A stretch of DNA of 64,000 nucleotides from Streptomyces sp. NBC_00510 (GTDB lineage: Bacteria; Actinomycetota; Actinomycetes; Streptomycetales; Streptomycetaceae): contig CP107851.1 in the NCBI GenBank assembly GCA_036013505.1, forward strand, positions 2,480,001-2,544,000. The letters run 5' to 3'. Made by a program: the position numbers and the translations under genes. The notes beneath the pieces are model-generated. The model was given only the letters and a program-made list of their open reading frames with translations. It was not told where the DNA came from and made no database searches. Positions 35,676 through 44,734 of the stretch are shown piece by piece (the first letter of the stretch is position 1; every line of letters starts with the position of its first letter).

Positions 35676-37001
35676 TCATCCCCCAGCCAGGTTGTTGAGT
35701 TCGCACAACGTGCGGTGGTAGCGCAGGTGAGTCTCGTCGATTCGGTGATCGGCGTGCCGGCGAAGATGCCGCAATTGCTCGCCCCCATGGGTCCGCCGCA
35801 CGACGCCGTCCGCATCGATGTAAATCTCCAGGCCGTCGAAGAGGACATGGTGATTGGGGCATAGGCAAAGCAGGTTGGACAACTCGTCCGGGCCGTCATG
35901 GGGAGAGCCCAGGCCGCGGATGTGGGCAGCCTCGCTGTAGGGCCTGCGCTTGTACTGCAGGCGGGTGTCACACACCTGGCACGCGTGGTTGTGCAGGTGC
36001 TTGACCTGTGCTGCGACCGCCACATTGCGAATCAACCGGGACGAGGTGGACTCCCGCCGTCCAGTGGGCCCCGTCGCGGTCTCTTGGTCGACAGCCCCTT
36101 GGGCACGGCTGTCCTCGGTCTGATCGAGCAAGCCGTCAGCCGTCGTATAGCCGGCAAGGCCCGCTCGGCTGAGCACCTCACGTTGATCGACATCATCCAG
36201 GTAGGCGCCGCAAAGCTTGATCACGGCTTCCAGACGAGTCAGAGGGTCACTCAGCAATTCGGCAGCTTGATAGGTGAGGCCCGCGACCGGTTGGACTGCG
36301 TTGAAGACCCCAACCTGGGGCATGGAGCCGGCATCGCTCGGTACGCCGTGCACCTCCCACAGGCCGCTGCCTCGCAGGTGCCAGAACGGATACTCCGGGG
36401 TGACCTTGGAACCGGGGCGACCGAATTCTGCTAGAAGTGCCCCAGCCTCCGTACGAAAGCAAGACCACGGAGCCAGGCGCGGCTTGCCCGCCGTGATCCG
36501 GGAGATCGCCCACAGCAGAGCCAACGGCTGATGACGACTGGGAGCTCCATTCTCCGGATTACGGTGTGTGTTGAGGGAGCCGATCCGACCCAGCAAATCC
36601 GTCGAGGTAAGTTCCGCAGGTGAGGCTGGCGGCGTTGCCAAAGCAGGGGTATGAGCCTGTCGGCGCCCCTCCGGGACCAGTTGGGCAGTCTGGTCACTGT
36701 CCACCTGTGCCCCGTCCACGGAAACGGTGCCGTCGTCCACGGTAAAGCCCAGTGCCCGCAGACGGTGTGCCACTGTGCGCGCACCGCCGCTGAAGTCACC
36801 AGCTGACAGCAAGCTGCCTACGGAGTACAGGTGTGCTACGCCCGCTATGGCCTTCGAGTCATAGCGGCCCCCCTCATAGACCAGCTCATACGTCCTCGCC
36901 TGACCGAAGTGGTGCTGGTTACGGAAGGCCTCTCGCCCGAGGTGTTGGCACTCCCCAACGGCGGCCAGCACTCCTGCACGCGTCAAATCCCCAAGTCCCA
37001 T
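35676..37001 (-). CDS. Type IV McrA-like HNH endonuclease with sulfur-binding domain
   Basis: This protein of about 441 aa has three parts. Residues 1-90 (LTRAGVLAAVGECQHLGREA, YDSKAIAGVAH, FSGGARTVAHRLRALGF) match the head domain of ScoMcrA. Residues about 145-260 (PSRHQPLALLWAISR, TPEYPFWHLRGSGLWEV) match the phosphorothioate-binding SBD. The C-terminus is an HNH nuclease (HACQVCDTRL, AAHIRGLGSPHDGPDELSNL, LCLCPNHHVLFD). ScoMcrA-type enzymes cut DNA carrying phosphorothioate or methylcytosine; there is no SRA domain here, so phosphorothioate DNA is the likelier target. ATG 37001 is a tentative start without a strong ribosome binding site. It lies between int and the left repeat. Confidence 0.82.
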   Translation of the reverse strand: MGLGDLTRAGVLAAVGECQHLGREAFRNQHHFGQARTYELVYEGGRYDSKAIAGVAHLYSVGSLLSAGDFSGGARTVAHRLRALGFTVDDGTVSVDGAQVDSDQTAQLVPEGRRQAHTPALATPPASPAELTSTDLLGRIGSLNTHRNPENGAPSRHQPLALLWAISRITAGKPRLAPWSCFRTEAGALLAEFGRPGSKVTPEYPFWHLRGSGLWEVHGVPSDAGSMPQVGVFNAVQPVAGLTYQAAELLSDPLTRLEAVIKLCGAYLDDVDQREVLSRAGLAGYTTADGLLDQTEDSRAQGAVDQETATGPTGRRESTSSRLIRNVAVAAQVKHLHNHACQVCDTRLQYKRRPYSEAAHIRGLGSPHDGPDELSNLLCLCPNHHVLFDGLEIYIDADGVVRRTHGGEQLRHLRRHADHRIDETHLRYHRTLCELNNLAGG

Positions 37002-37143
37002 GGTGAAGAGGCTAATAGGGGGCAACGACAGCAGCTCATCTACTTCGAACCGCCAGCGCCTGTTGTCCTCCGCGGTTGAAGCGAACCCAGAAACGGCGAG
37101 CCCCTGGACAGGTAGCAATGGGTCCAGCTCGATTCGAGGCGCG

Positions 37144-38517
37144 TCACTCGTACTCGCGCAACAGGTCGTCGATGCGGCGGTTCGCAACCTCTTGCCGGCC
37201 GTCGATGCACTTGGCGTAACGGCTGAGTAGTACCTCAACGCTGTTGCCCGCCCGTTCGGCAACCTCAGTGGCGTCTACGCCAGCGTTCAGCCAGGTCGAA
37301 AGCGCCGAGTGCCGTAGGTCGTAGGGACGCCGGGCGAGCGGTGAGGCGGCCACAGCCGGCAGCAGCGCCAGTAGCCGAGCCTCCTGCCAGGCCCGGTAGT
37401 AGGAGGACGAGGAGACCACTCCCCCGCCCTCGCTGAAGAACAGGCGCCCGTCGCTGGCCGTGCCGAAGGCGTCGAGGTGTTCCCGGAAGATGGCCACCAG
37501 CTGCGGAGGAATCGGCACCCTCCGCACGTCCTCGGCCGGCCGGTTCTTCAGCCCGCGGTCGTCATGGCTCTCCCCCGAGTCGGTCCACTGCTTCCCCACG
37601 CTGGGACGGGTGCGGTGCAGCAGGACGGAACCCCATCCGGCGGCGGGCAGAGTCAGATCAGTGTCGGCCAGGCCGACGGCTTCGGCCGGGCGCAAGCCGC
37701 CGAAGTACATGGCTGCGAACAGTCCGACCAGGCGCCGGCCACGAGCGCGGCGGTAGCCGCCGACGTAGGAAACGGCGCACAGCAGGGCCCGGGCTTGATG
37801 AGGGTTGGCGACGACCCGAGGATCTACCTCGCTGGAGACCTTGGGTTTTTGCCACCGCACGCCAGCGAGCGGATTTTCGGGAAACTCGCCCAGGTCGACC
37901 GCGTAATGCATGGCGTTGACGAGCGTCCGTCGCTTCCGGCGCACGGTCTCGGCGGCCGCGGCGGTACCGTCCAATTTGAGCTTGAGGGAATCGAGCACGG
38001 CACGTCCGATAACCGGGTCTCCCAGATCGGCCAGCGGGCGTGACGCCTTGGATACCCAGTGCAGCGCGCTGGCGATCTCCGGAGGCAGTTCCCGATCACT
38101 CGGCCCCGGCAGGACGAAAGCCCAGTTCCGCAGAGCCTTGCGGACCAGTTCTTCCGGCGGCCGGCCGAGACGGTCATCCAGGAGAGCCAAGGTGACCGAT
38201 GCCAGTGATTCATTGATCCCGACACGCGTGTTCGGCGCGGCGTGCGGCCACTTCATGGCCAGGTACTTGAGCGCGAAGTCGTACCAGGTCAGCGTGGCTT
38301 TCTTCTCAGCCATGGACTCAGGGAGACCGCTGCCGGAGTCGAACTCTTCTCCGTCGTGGGCCGCCCGCAGGATCTTCGAGCGGAAATTGTCGGCGAGTCC
38401 TTTGGTCCGGAACGTGTCGGAGAAGACCTGGCCACCCACAGACCAGCGCACGTTGTAGGAGGGTGTCTTGGTGTTCCGCTTACGGACAGCCCACAACTTC
38501 ACGTCGAGAGACTTCAC
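37144..38517 (-). CDS. int: Tyrosine site-specific integrase
   Basis: This protein of about 457 aa has an arm-binding N-terminus, a SAM-like core-binding domain, and a catalytic domain with Arg in GGLRPAEA, Arg-His in YDLRHSALSTWLNAG, and the nucleophile Tyr in LLSRYAKCIDG. The GHS box reads GNS, a variant seen in related actinomycete integrases. The GTG at 38517 overlaps the xis stop (GTGA). It should recombine the 44-bp attachment repeat. Confidence 0.92.
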   Translation of the reverse strand: MKSLDVKLWAVRKRNTKTPSYNVRWSVGGQVFSDTFRTKGLADNFRSKILRAAHDGEEFDSGSGLPESMAEKKATLTWYDFALKYLAMKWPHAAPNTRVGINESLASVTLALLDDRLGRPPEELVRKALRNWAFVLPGPSDRELPPEIASALHWVSKASRPLADLGDPVIGRAVLDSLKLKLDGTAAAAETVRRKRRTLVNAMHYAVDLGEFPENPLAGVRWQKPKVSSEVDPRVVANPHQARALLCAVSYVGGYRRARGRRLVGLFAAMYFGGLRPAEAVGLADTDLTLPAAGWGSVLLHRTRPSVGKQWTDSGESHDDRGLKNRPAEDVRRVPIPPQLVAIFREHLDAFGTASDGRLFFSEGGGVVSSSSYYRAWQEARLLALLPAVAASPLARRPYDLRHSALSTWLNAGVDATEVAERAGNSVEVLLSRYAKCIDGRQEVANRRIDDLLREYE

Positions 38518-38702
38518 GCGGCCGTCCCCTCCAGCCGGCGCAGCCACGCCATGAAGTCGCTTCGCCACACCCGAAGCTCTCCATTGGGCAGCTTGAAGGC
38601 GTCCGGACCCTGCCCCAGTTCACGCCAGCGGTAGAAGGTACGACGCGAGACGCCCCCCAACTCGGCAAGGATCTGCGGAACGGTCATCAATTCGTCTTTC
38701 AC
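38514..38702 (-). CDS. xis: Excisionase-like MerR/AlpA HTH protein
   Basis: This 62-aa protein is a single winged HTH (VPQILAELGGVSRRTFYRW, then LPNGELRVWRSDFMAWL), as in pSAM2-type excisionases. The GTG at 38702 has AAGGAG eight bases upstream; an ATG at 38686 is possible. It overlaps the integrase start by four bases and the upstream stop by four, so rep-xis-int was one coupled unit. Confidence 0.88.
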   Translation of the reverse strand: MKDELMTVPQILAELGGVSRRTFYRWRELGQGPDAFKLPNGELRVWRSDFMAWLRRLEGTAA

Positions 38703-38746
38703 GCTGCGGCTCCTTCCAGGGCGAATTGGTCGCGCAGGGCCTCGCG
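38699..38746 (-). pseudogene. C-terminal remnant of the gene upstream of xis (probably rep)
   Basis: The last 15 codons, REALRDQFALEGAAA plus stop, lie in frame and end in a GTGA overlap with xis. Immediately upstream is the IS256 left end. In this element class the position is held by the replication initiator, so I infer a truncated rep; the residues themselves are not diagnostic. Confidence 0.6.
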
Positions 38747-40110
38747 GGGGAGTGTCTAATAAACGGCGGATCTGTTGATCATGGAGACGCCAAGTGAGTG
38801 AGATGACGATCGAGCACGAGTCCGTGGCTGATCCGGCCACGTCGGACGAGCAGTTGATCGCGATGCTGGTCGACCGGGCTCGGAGCGAGGGCCTGCAGCT
38901 GACGGGCGAGGGCGGACTGCTGCAGCAGTTGACCAAGAGGGTGCTGGAGTCTGCCCTGGAAGGCGAGATCACGGACCACCTCGGTTACGAGAAGCACGAC
39001 GCGGCCGGCCGGAACACCGGCAACAGCCGCAACGGGACCCGGTCCAAGACCGTGCTGACCGATGTCGGGCCGGTCGAGGTCAGGGTGCCCCGTGACGTGG
39101 AGGGCAGCTTCGAGCCGCAGATCGTGCGCAAGCGGCAGCGGCGGCTGACCGGGGTGGACGAGATGGTGTTGTCGCTGTCGGCGAAAGGCCTCACCCACGG
39201 GGAAATCTCCGCGCACCTGGCCGAGGTCTACGGCGCCGAGGTCTCCAAGCAGACGATCTCCACGATCACCGACCAGGTGATGGAGGGCATGGCCGAATGG
39301 TCCAACCGGCCGCTCGACCGCGTCTATCCGGTCTTGTTCGTGGACGCCATCAACGTCAAGGTCAGAGACGGCAAGGTCGCGAACCGGCCCATCTACGTCG
39401 TCATGGCCGTCACGACCGAGGGCCACCGCGACATCCTCGGAATCTGGGCCGGCGACGGCGGCGAGGGTGCGAAGTACTGGCTGCAGGTGTTCACCGAGCT
39501 GAAGAACCGCGGCCTGGAGGACGCGCTGATGCTGGTCTGCGACGGGCTGAACGGCCTTCCTGACGCGGTCGAGGCGGTCTGGCCCCGAACAATTGTTCAA
39601 ACGTGCATCGTGCACCTCCTGCGCAACAGCTTCCGATACGCGGCCCGCCAGGACTGGGACAAGATCGCCAAGGCGCTGAAGCCCGTCTACACGGCGCCGA
39701 GCGAGAGCGCGGCAACGGAACGCTTCGGAGAGTTTCAGGACGCCTGGGGCAGAAAGTACCCGGCGATCGTCCAACTGTGGGAGAACGCCTGGGCCGAGTT
39801 CGTGCCCTTCCTCTCCTTCGACGTCGAGATCCGCACGGTCATCTGCTCGACGAACGCCATCGAGTCCGTCAACGCGCGGATACGCAAAGCTGTCCGAGCC
39901 CGCGGGCACTTCCCCAACGAAGCCGCAGCCTTGAAGTGTGTCTACATGGCACTGATGAGCCTTGACCCGACCGGCAAGGGTCGCAAGCGCTGGACCATGC
40001 GCTGGAAAGCACCATTGAACGCCTTCCAGATCGCCTTCGAGGGCCGGCTCACCCCGACCAACAACTGAACCCTCAACAACCAAGATCAGCCGTTAAATTG
40101 ACACACCCCA
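38747..40110 (+). mobile_element. IS256-family insertion sequence
   Basis: The ends are imperfect inverted repeats: GGGGAGTGTCTAATAAACGG on the left and, on the right, a sequence whose complement starts GGGGTGTGTCAATTTAACGG. The flanking 8-mers (GCCTCGCG and ATGGGCGC) differ, so no target duplication is seen. The flanks belong to two different genes, which suggests a deletion between two copies or an adjacent rearrangement. Confidence 0.85.
38794..40068 (+). CDS. IS256-family transposase
   Basis: This 424-aa DDE transposase looks complete. It shows LGYEKHDAAGRNTGNSRNG and RVPRDVEGSFEPQIV near the start, the catalytic Asp in VLFVDAINVKVRDG, another in MLVCDGLNGLPDAV, and Glu in TNAIESVNARIRKAVRARG. 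The GTG start has GGAGA upstream. Confidence 0.93.
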   Translation: MSEMTIEHESVADPATSDEQLIAMLVDRARSEGLQLTGEGGLLQQLTKRVLESALEGEITDHLGYEKHDAAGRNTGNSRNGTRSKTVLTDVGPVEVRVPRDVEGSFEPQIVRKRQRRLTGVDEMVLSLSAKGLTHGEISAHLAEVYGAEVSKQTISTITDQVMEGMAEWSNRPLDRVYPVLFVDAINVKVRDGKVANRPIYVVMAVTTEGHRDILGIWAGDGGEGAKYWLQVFTELKNRGLEDALMLVCDGLNGLPDAVEAVWPRTIVQTCIVHLLRNSFRYAARQDWDKIAKALKPVYTAPSESAATERFGEFQDAWGRKYPAIVQLWENAWAEFVPFLSFDVEIRTVICSTNAIESVNARIRKAVRARGHFPNEAAALKCVYMALMSLDPTGKGRKRWTMRWKAPLNAFQIAFEGRLTPTNN

Positions 40111-41305
40111 TGGGCGCGACGCATCGCCGCAGAACGGGAAGCACGGCAGTGGTCGCAAACAGAAGCTGTTGCAGCCCTACGGGCCCACGCGCCGAAGCCT
40201 CTGCCCGAGGGTGCCAGCATGATCCGCCAGTGGAAGCGCTGGGAGTCCGGCGAAGTCATGCCGAGCGACTTCTACCAGCCGATCATCGCCGACACCTTCG
40301 GCACCGTTACCCACGCGATCTTCCCCGCGACAGGCCGGCGAGATCGCAGCAGCCAGCGGCATGGAAACGCTGGACATTCTCAGCCGGCTGCAAGCCTCAG
40401 ACGTCGACAACGCGACGCTCGATGCGCTCCGTATCACCGCTGACCGGCTGTGCTCGGAATATCCGCACCTTCCCAGTGACCAACTCGCTATCGAGGGCCG
40501 CCAGTGGCTTCGTCGCATCGCCGGGCTTCAGTCCCAGCGCCTCACACTCGCCCAACACCGCGAGGTTCTGGCGCTGTCCGGTTGGCTGGCTCTGCTCGTC
40601 GGGTGCGTCGAGTACGACATGGGCGACCGGGCTGCCGCGGAGAGTACACGCCGAGCGGCACTATCTCTGGCGCAAGAAGCCGAGAACGCCGAGATCGCTG
40701 GCTGGGCCCACGAGATGCGCGCCTGGTTTGCCCTCACCACGGGCGACTACCGCGGCATCCTCGCCGCATCGCAGGCAGGCACCGAGGCAGCGCCTACGAA
40801 GGGCGTCGCCGTCCAGCTCGCGGCGCACGAGGCCAAGGCGTGGGCCCGACTCGGTGACCGCCGGCAGACCGAGGTAGCGCTCGACCGAGGGCGCAAGCTG
40901 CTCGAAGGTATGGCGTACCCCGAAAACTTGGATCACCACTTCGTTGTCGATCCAGCGAAGTTCGACTTCTACGCCATGGACTGCTACCGCCTCTTGGGCG
41001 AGGATCGCTTCGCCGAGACGCTCGCCCATGAAGTGATTCGTGCCGGAACCGACTTCGACGGCGCGGAGCGTGCACCCATGCGCATGGCCGAAGCCCGGGT
41101 CACCCTCGGCGTCGTCGCCGCACGGCAAGGCGACCTCGAGCAAGCCGTCCAGTACGGCGAATGGGCTCTCAGAAGCGAACGTCAGTCCCTCCCGTCATTG
41201 CTCATGGTCAGCCGCGAGCTAGTGCTCTGACCGGGAAGGTTCGCCGGGTTGGTGATGGCGGCGGTTGGATGTGCGGTGACGTCCGATCCAACTGCTGGAG
41301 GTGCG

Positions 41306-42424
41306 GTGGCTGAGCCTGTGCGGGTGCGCAGACTGACCGATCAGGAGGGGCAGAAGCTGCAGCAGATCGTGCGCCGGGGCAGCACCAGTTCGGTGCGCTA
41401 CCGACGCGCGATGATGCTGCTGGCTTCGGCGGGCGGGAACCGGGTGCCAGTGATTGCGCAGCTGGTGCAGGCCGACGAGGACACCGTCCGGGAGGTGATC
41501 CACCGGTTCAACGAGAGCGGCCTGGCCTGCCTGGACCCTCGCTGGGCGGGAGGCCGTCCCCGCCTGCTCAGTCCTGACGACGAGGACTTCGTCGTCCAGA
41601 CGGCCATCACTCGCCCGACCAAGCTCGGCCAGCCCTTCACCCGCTGGTCCATCCGCAAACTCGCCGCCTACCTGCGGAAAGTTCAAGGCCGCGTCATCTG
41701 CATCGGCCGCGAGGCGTTACGTTGCCTACTCGCTCGCCGCGGCGTCACCTTCCAGCGCACCAAGACGTGGAAGGAGTCCCCGGACCCCGAGCGCGACACC
41801 AAGCTCGACCGCATCGAACACGTCCTGGACCGCTTCCCCGACCGGGTCTTCGCGTTCGATGAGTTCGGCCCGCTCGGCATCCGACCCACCGCCGGCCTGT
41901 CCTGGGCCCCTGCCGGTCATCCTGAACGGCACCCTGCCACCTACCACCGCACCCACGGCGTCCGATACTTCCACGGCTGCTACTCCGTCGGCGACGACAC
42001 CCTCTGGGGCGTCAGCCGCCGCAGGAAGGGAGCTGGCAACACACTGGCCGCACTCAGGTCGATCCGCGCTGCCCGCCCGGACGGCGCCCCGATCTACGTC
42101 ATCTTGGACAACCTCTCCGCCCACAAAGGCGACAAGATCCGGCGCTGGGCGAAGAAGAACCGGGTCGAGCTGTGCTTCACCCCGACCTACGCGTCCTGGG
42201 CCAACCCGATCGAGGCCCACTTCGGGCCGCTACGACAGTTCACCGTCGCCAACTCCCACCACCGCAACCACACCGTCCAGACCCGGGCCCTGCACGCCTA
42301 CCTGCGCTGGCGCAACAAAAATGCCCGTCACCCCGACGTCCTCGCCGCCCAGCGGAAGGAGCGTGCTCGCATCCGCAGCGAGAAGGGCCTGCGCTGGGGC
42401 GGACGACCAGCGAAAGTCGCGTGA
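41306..42424 (+). CDS. IS630-family transposase
   Basis: This protein of about 372 aa has N-terminal HTH domains (VPVIAQLVQADEDTVREVIH) and the DDE triad: Asp in VFAFDEFGPL, Asp in IYVILDNLSAHKG, and Glu in WANPIEAHFGPLR. The GTG at 41306 is chosen for GGAGG five bases upstream; the frame is open to 41249. Looks intact. Confidence 0.9.
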   Translation: MAEPVRVRRLTDQEGQKLQQIVRRGSTSSVRYRRAMMLLASAGGNRVPVIAQLVQADEDTVREVIHRFNESGLACLDPRWAGGRPRLLSPDDEDFVVQTAITRPTKLGQPFTRWSIRKLAAYLRKVQGRVICIGREALRCLLARRGVTFQRTKTWKESPDPERDTKLDRIEHVLDRFPDRVFAFDEFGPLGIRPTAGLSWAPAGHPERHPATYHRTHGVRYFHGCYSVGDDTLWGVSRRRKGAGNTLAALRSIRAARPDGAPIYVILDNLSAHKGDKIRRWAKKNRVELCFTPTYASWANPIEAHFGPLRQFTVANSHHRNHTVQTRALHAYLRWRNKNARHPDVLAAQRKERARIRSEKGLRWGGRPAKVA

Positions 42425-42455
42425 CCTCGATCAGGGCACCAGCAACACTGGCGCC

Positions 42456-42776
42456 ATGACCGATGATCGCAAGGCTCTGCAGGCCAGCTGGAATCAGACC
42501 CGTGACCACCTCGACGCCGCCCGAGCCCACCTCACACGCCTGCCGGACATCGATCTCTCAGCGACGCTGGAGTTCCTGGAGCACAACGAACTGGCACTCG
42601 CCTTCGACTGCCTGGTCGATCTCGGTCACGACCTCGACCTTCCACTCAGTTTCTGGCAGCACCTGGACCGAGCGGCTCGTGAAATGCGGCTCTACAGCGA
42701 TGCACTGCACGTGCCTCACCTCACGGCTGCCGACTTCTGCCGCCGTCACCTCGCCGCTGCCTCCGAGCAGGAATGA
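42456..42776 (+). CDS. Small MafI-like protein carried inside IS630
   Basis: This 106-aa acidic, helical protein lies between the transposase and the right inverted repeat. LEFLEHNELALAFDCLVDLG and the following LDLPLSFWQHLDRAAREMRL resemble the MafI immunity-protein family, small polytoxin-immunity or bystander proteins. Insertion sequences of this family usually carry only a transposase, so it is a passenger. The resemblance is moderate; it may instead be an accessory IS protein. Confidence 0.6.
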   Translation: MTDDRKALQASWNQTRDHLDAARAHLTRLPDIDLSATLEFLEHNELALAFDCLVDLGHDLDLPLSFWQHLDRAAREMRLYSDALHVPHLTAADFCRRHLAAASEQE

Positions 42777-42901
42777 TCCGCCAACCCGGCGAACCTTCCC
42801 GGTCAGAGCACTAGCCACCATCGTGAACCGAGACTTCAGCAACGCGGCAACGGGCAAGGAGTACCTCGAGCATCTAAACGTACTGAGTCGCGTCAGTTAG
42901 T

Positions 42902-42978
42902 CTCCCTGTTTCGCTTCGGATAGTTGAGCTGACCTGGTCGCGGTGGACCAGTGGACGCCGGTCAGGCGAAACAGGGAG
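42902..42978. repeat. 13-bp inverted repeat around a 51-bp spacer
   Basis: CTCCCTGTTTCGC at 42902-42914 and its exact complement at 42966-42978. It could be a weak terminator of the broken regulator or the footprint of a lost mobile element. Confidence 0.5.
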
Positions 42979-43026
42979 GTCAGCAGGCTAGTGTAGAACT
43001 CGAAGCAGCATACGCCGTGGTATGGG

Positions 43027-44316
43027 TTAGTCGAGTGCCTCGTCTACATTTTCGACATTCTCAGGCGCAAGCGCCACAGGCTCTCCCGCGTCTCGGTCGG
43101 GTCGCAGCCACTCAGTGTCCGGTCTCGTCAGCAGTCGCGCATTGGAGTAAGCCATGTCAACCGTGAGTACCGTAGCCCCGTAATAGACACCATTGATCTT
43201 ATCGACGGTAAGCGCAAGATCGACGCGGTTCGCCCGCACCAGACAAAGCGGCAACAGCAACTGCAGGCGTCCAGCCCCACCCTTGTGTCGGTAGAAGACG
43301 GGGATGGCTGTCTTGTAATTCCGAGCGACCCGCCGTTTCAGTGGCTCTGCTTGCGAGTTAATGGCATTGATGAAGGCATAAGGATTGTCGATCAGCTCTT
43401 TCGGAGCTCGCGCTAGCCGCTCCTCCACATGGTCGATTGCGATCTTCAGATCGAGCCGATCATCGAAGAGAAGTTCGGTAGGGTCGTCGAAATACCGAGC
43501 CAACGGTGGTTCGTCGGCCCCGAAGATCTGCAGCATCTTTCGCCCCTCAGACAGGAACTCATCCAACTGGAAGCGCCCAGGCTGATGCGGCTGCTCGCTA
43601 AACACAGCGAAAATCTGCTTCTGATTTTGAGTGACTAGTCCAGTGTTGAATCCGACCGTTCGCCGGCCCTTGTGCTCGACCTCCACCAACTTCCCCGTTT
43701 CCTGCAGTCGCAGAAACGTGTACCGGACATAATTGGCCAGCACCGCCAGGGGTGTTGAGGACTGCGTATAGCGGTAGTTCCAGTCTTCAGGCTCGGCAAG
43801 GGCTGCTAGGTCCCTAGTCCACGTATGAGGCAGGGCAGCGAAGTCGCTCCACGCATCGCCTGTCGGCTCAAAGCCAATTATTTCAATGTCCTTGCCACAC
43901 TCGCCACGCGTCGACATTCCGATTTCGAACCGGACCCTCGTGCCACGTCCGGGAAGCTCCCGAGAAGACCGAAAATCCGTATGATGGAGATATAGTCCGT
44001 TAGGGAACTCGTCACACGCGGCAAAACCGTACCCTTTGTCCCATTTCCACGTGCTAATCGTTCCTTCAATTCGCTTGCCCGTAAAATCCCGTTGTGACGC
44101 CACTGTCGGGATATCCAACAAGCGCACCCCGCGGGCCTGGCGCTTGCCCTCCGGAGTGAGGAATAGCTCGAACGAAACGCGTGAGCCCGGAGCGACTTCC
44201 TTCTGCTCAAGCGGCGAAGTCAGCTGAGAGAAGTGCAGAAATACATCTTCTTCCCCGTCGACCGCTATGAAGGTGAACCCACCTTGGGCCCAAGGTCGCT
44301 TGATGATGCCCTGCAT
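43027..44316 (-). CDS. Double cold-shock-domain protein with DUF3825
   Basis: This 429-aa protein starts at ATG 44316 after a strong GAGGAGG. Residues 1-67 form a cold-shock/OB domain (GGFTFIAVDG, DVFLHFSQL); residues about 82-150 form a second one (KGYGFAACDE, LYLHHTDFR). The C-terminal 250 residues (NYVRYTFLRLQ, FNTGLVTQNQKQIFAVF, RNYKTAIPVFYR, LPLCLV, DMAYSNARLL) match DUF3825. DUF3825 proteins occur beside RNA-related domains and in defence settings, and are predicted to bind RNA. Base composition is clearly less GC-rich than its surroundings, a sign of import. It is monocistronic within the island. Confidence 0.8.
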   Translation of the reverse strand: MQGIIKRPWAQGGFTFIAVDGEEDVFLHFSQLTSPLEQKEVAPGSRVSFELFLTPEGKRQARGVRLLDIPTVASQRDFTGKRIEGTISTWKWDKGYGFAACDEFPNGLYLHHTDFRSSRELPGRGTRVRFEIGMSTRGECGKDIEIIGFEPTGDAWSDFAALPHTWTRDLAALAEPEDWNYRYTQSSTPLAVLANYVRYTFLRLQETGKLVEVEHKGRRTVGFNTGLVTQNQKQIFAVFSEQPHQPGRFQLDEFLSEGRKMLQIFGADEPPLARYFDDPTELLFDDRLDLKIAIDHVEERLARAPKELIDNPYAFINAINSQAEPLKRRVARNYKTAIPVFYRHKGGAGRLQLLLPLCLVRANRVDLALTVDKINGVYYGATVLTVDMAYSNARLLTRPDTEWLRPDRDAGEPVALAPENVENVDEALD

Positions 44317-44734
44317 GTGACCTCCTCAAGTGATGTGACGAGTGGTCAGTTTACCCTCCGCGCAGGCCGTTCCGCTGAGATGTTTCGCAGAACCTCCACC
44401 CGAAGCGCCAGGGATCGGACGCGTTCACCGAGCCGCGCAGGAATTCCAGTCAGGTACCGCGCCTGCCCTGTGCTGTGAGAGGGCTCCACCTCGGCGGCAT
44501 ACTGCTTCAAGGACAACAACCGTCAAGTTTGGGAGGAATCCGGCGCGAAGACCGCTGTCGACCGGGAGCGGGCACTATCGCTAACGGAGGCCACCTGGGC
44601 ATGGGCCTGGTCATCCCACATCGCCGAAAGTCCAGACAGAGCGAAGTAACGAGAGCAGAACGTCTCCCAACACCAGGTCCACGCCCGCATCGAGCACGTC
44701 TTCGCCCGTATGAAGTCCTGTGGGTTCTGCGCAA
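44317..44734. other. Gap between DUF3825 gene and IS481 fragment
   Basis: No gene recognised on either strand. It includes the upstream region of the DUF3825 gene and sequence leading into the IS481 fragment. Confidence 0.5.

Larger units (their letters stand above)
41222..42811 (+). mobile_element. IS630-family element with a passenger gene
   Basis: A 1590-bp element with perfect 31-bp terminal inverted repeats (starting GTGCTCTGACCGGGAAGG) at 41222-41252 and 42781-42811. It is flanked by a TA on each side (41220-41221 and 42812-42813), the target duplication expected of IS630/Tc1-mariner elements. Perfect repeats point to a recent insertion. Confidence 0.95.
40111..42900 (+). pseudogene. 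XRE/TPR-type regulator broken by IS256, a frameshift and IS630
   Basis: The reading ARRIAAEREARQWSQTEAV, ALRAHAPKPLPEGASMIRQW and ESGEVMPSDFYQPIIADTFG is the XRE HTH end of a Streptomyces regulator; its first residues are cut by IS256. Near 40340 the sense shifts by one frame (to GEIAAASGMETLDILSRLQ), continuing as a TPR-like helical domain to SRELV at 41219. The IS630 element at 41222-42811 interrupts it, and after it the same protein resumes (ATIVNRDFSNAATGKEYLEH) to a stop at 42900. Removing the IS630 and one TA restores the frame. It is an inactive gene with three lesions. Confidence 0.85.
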
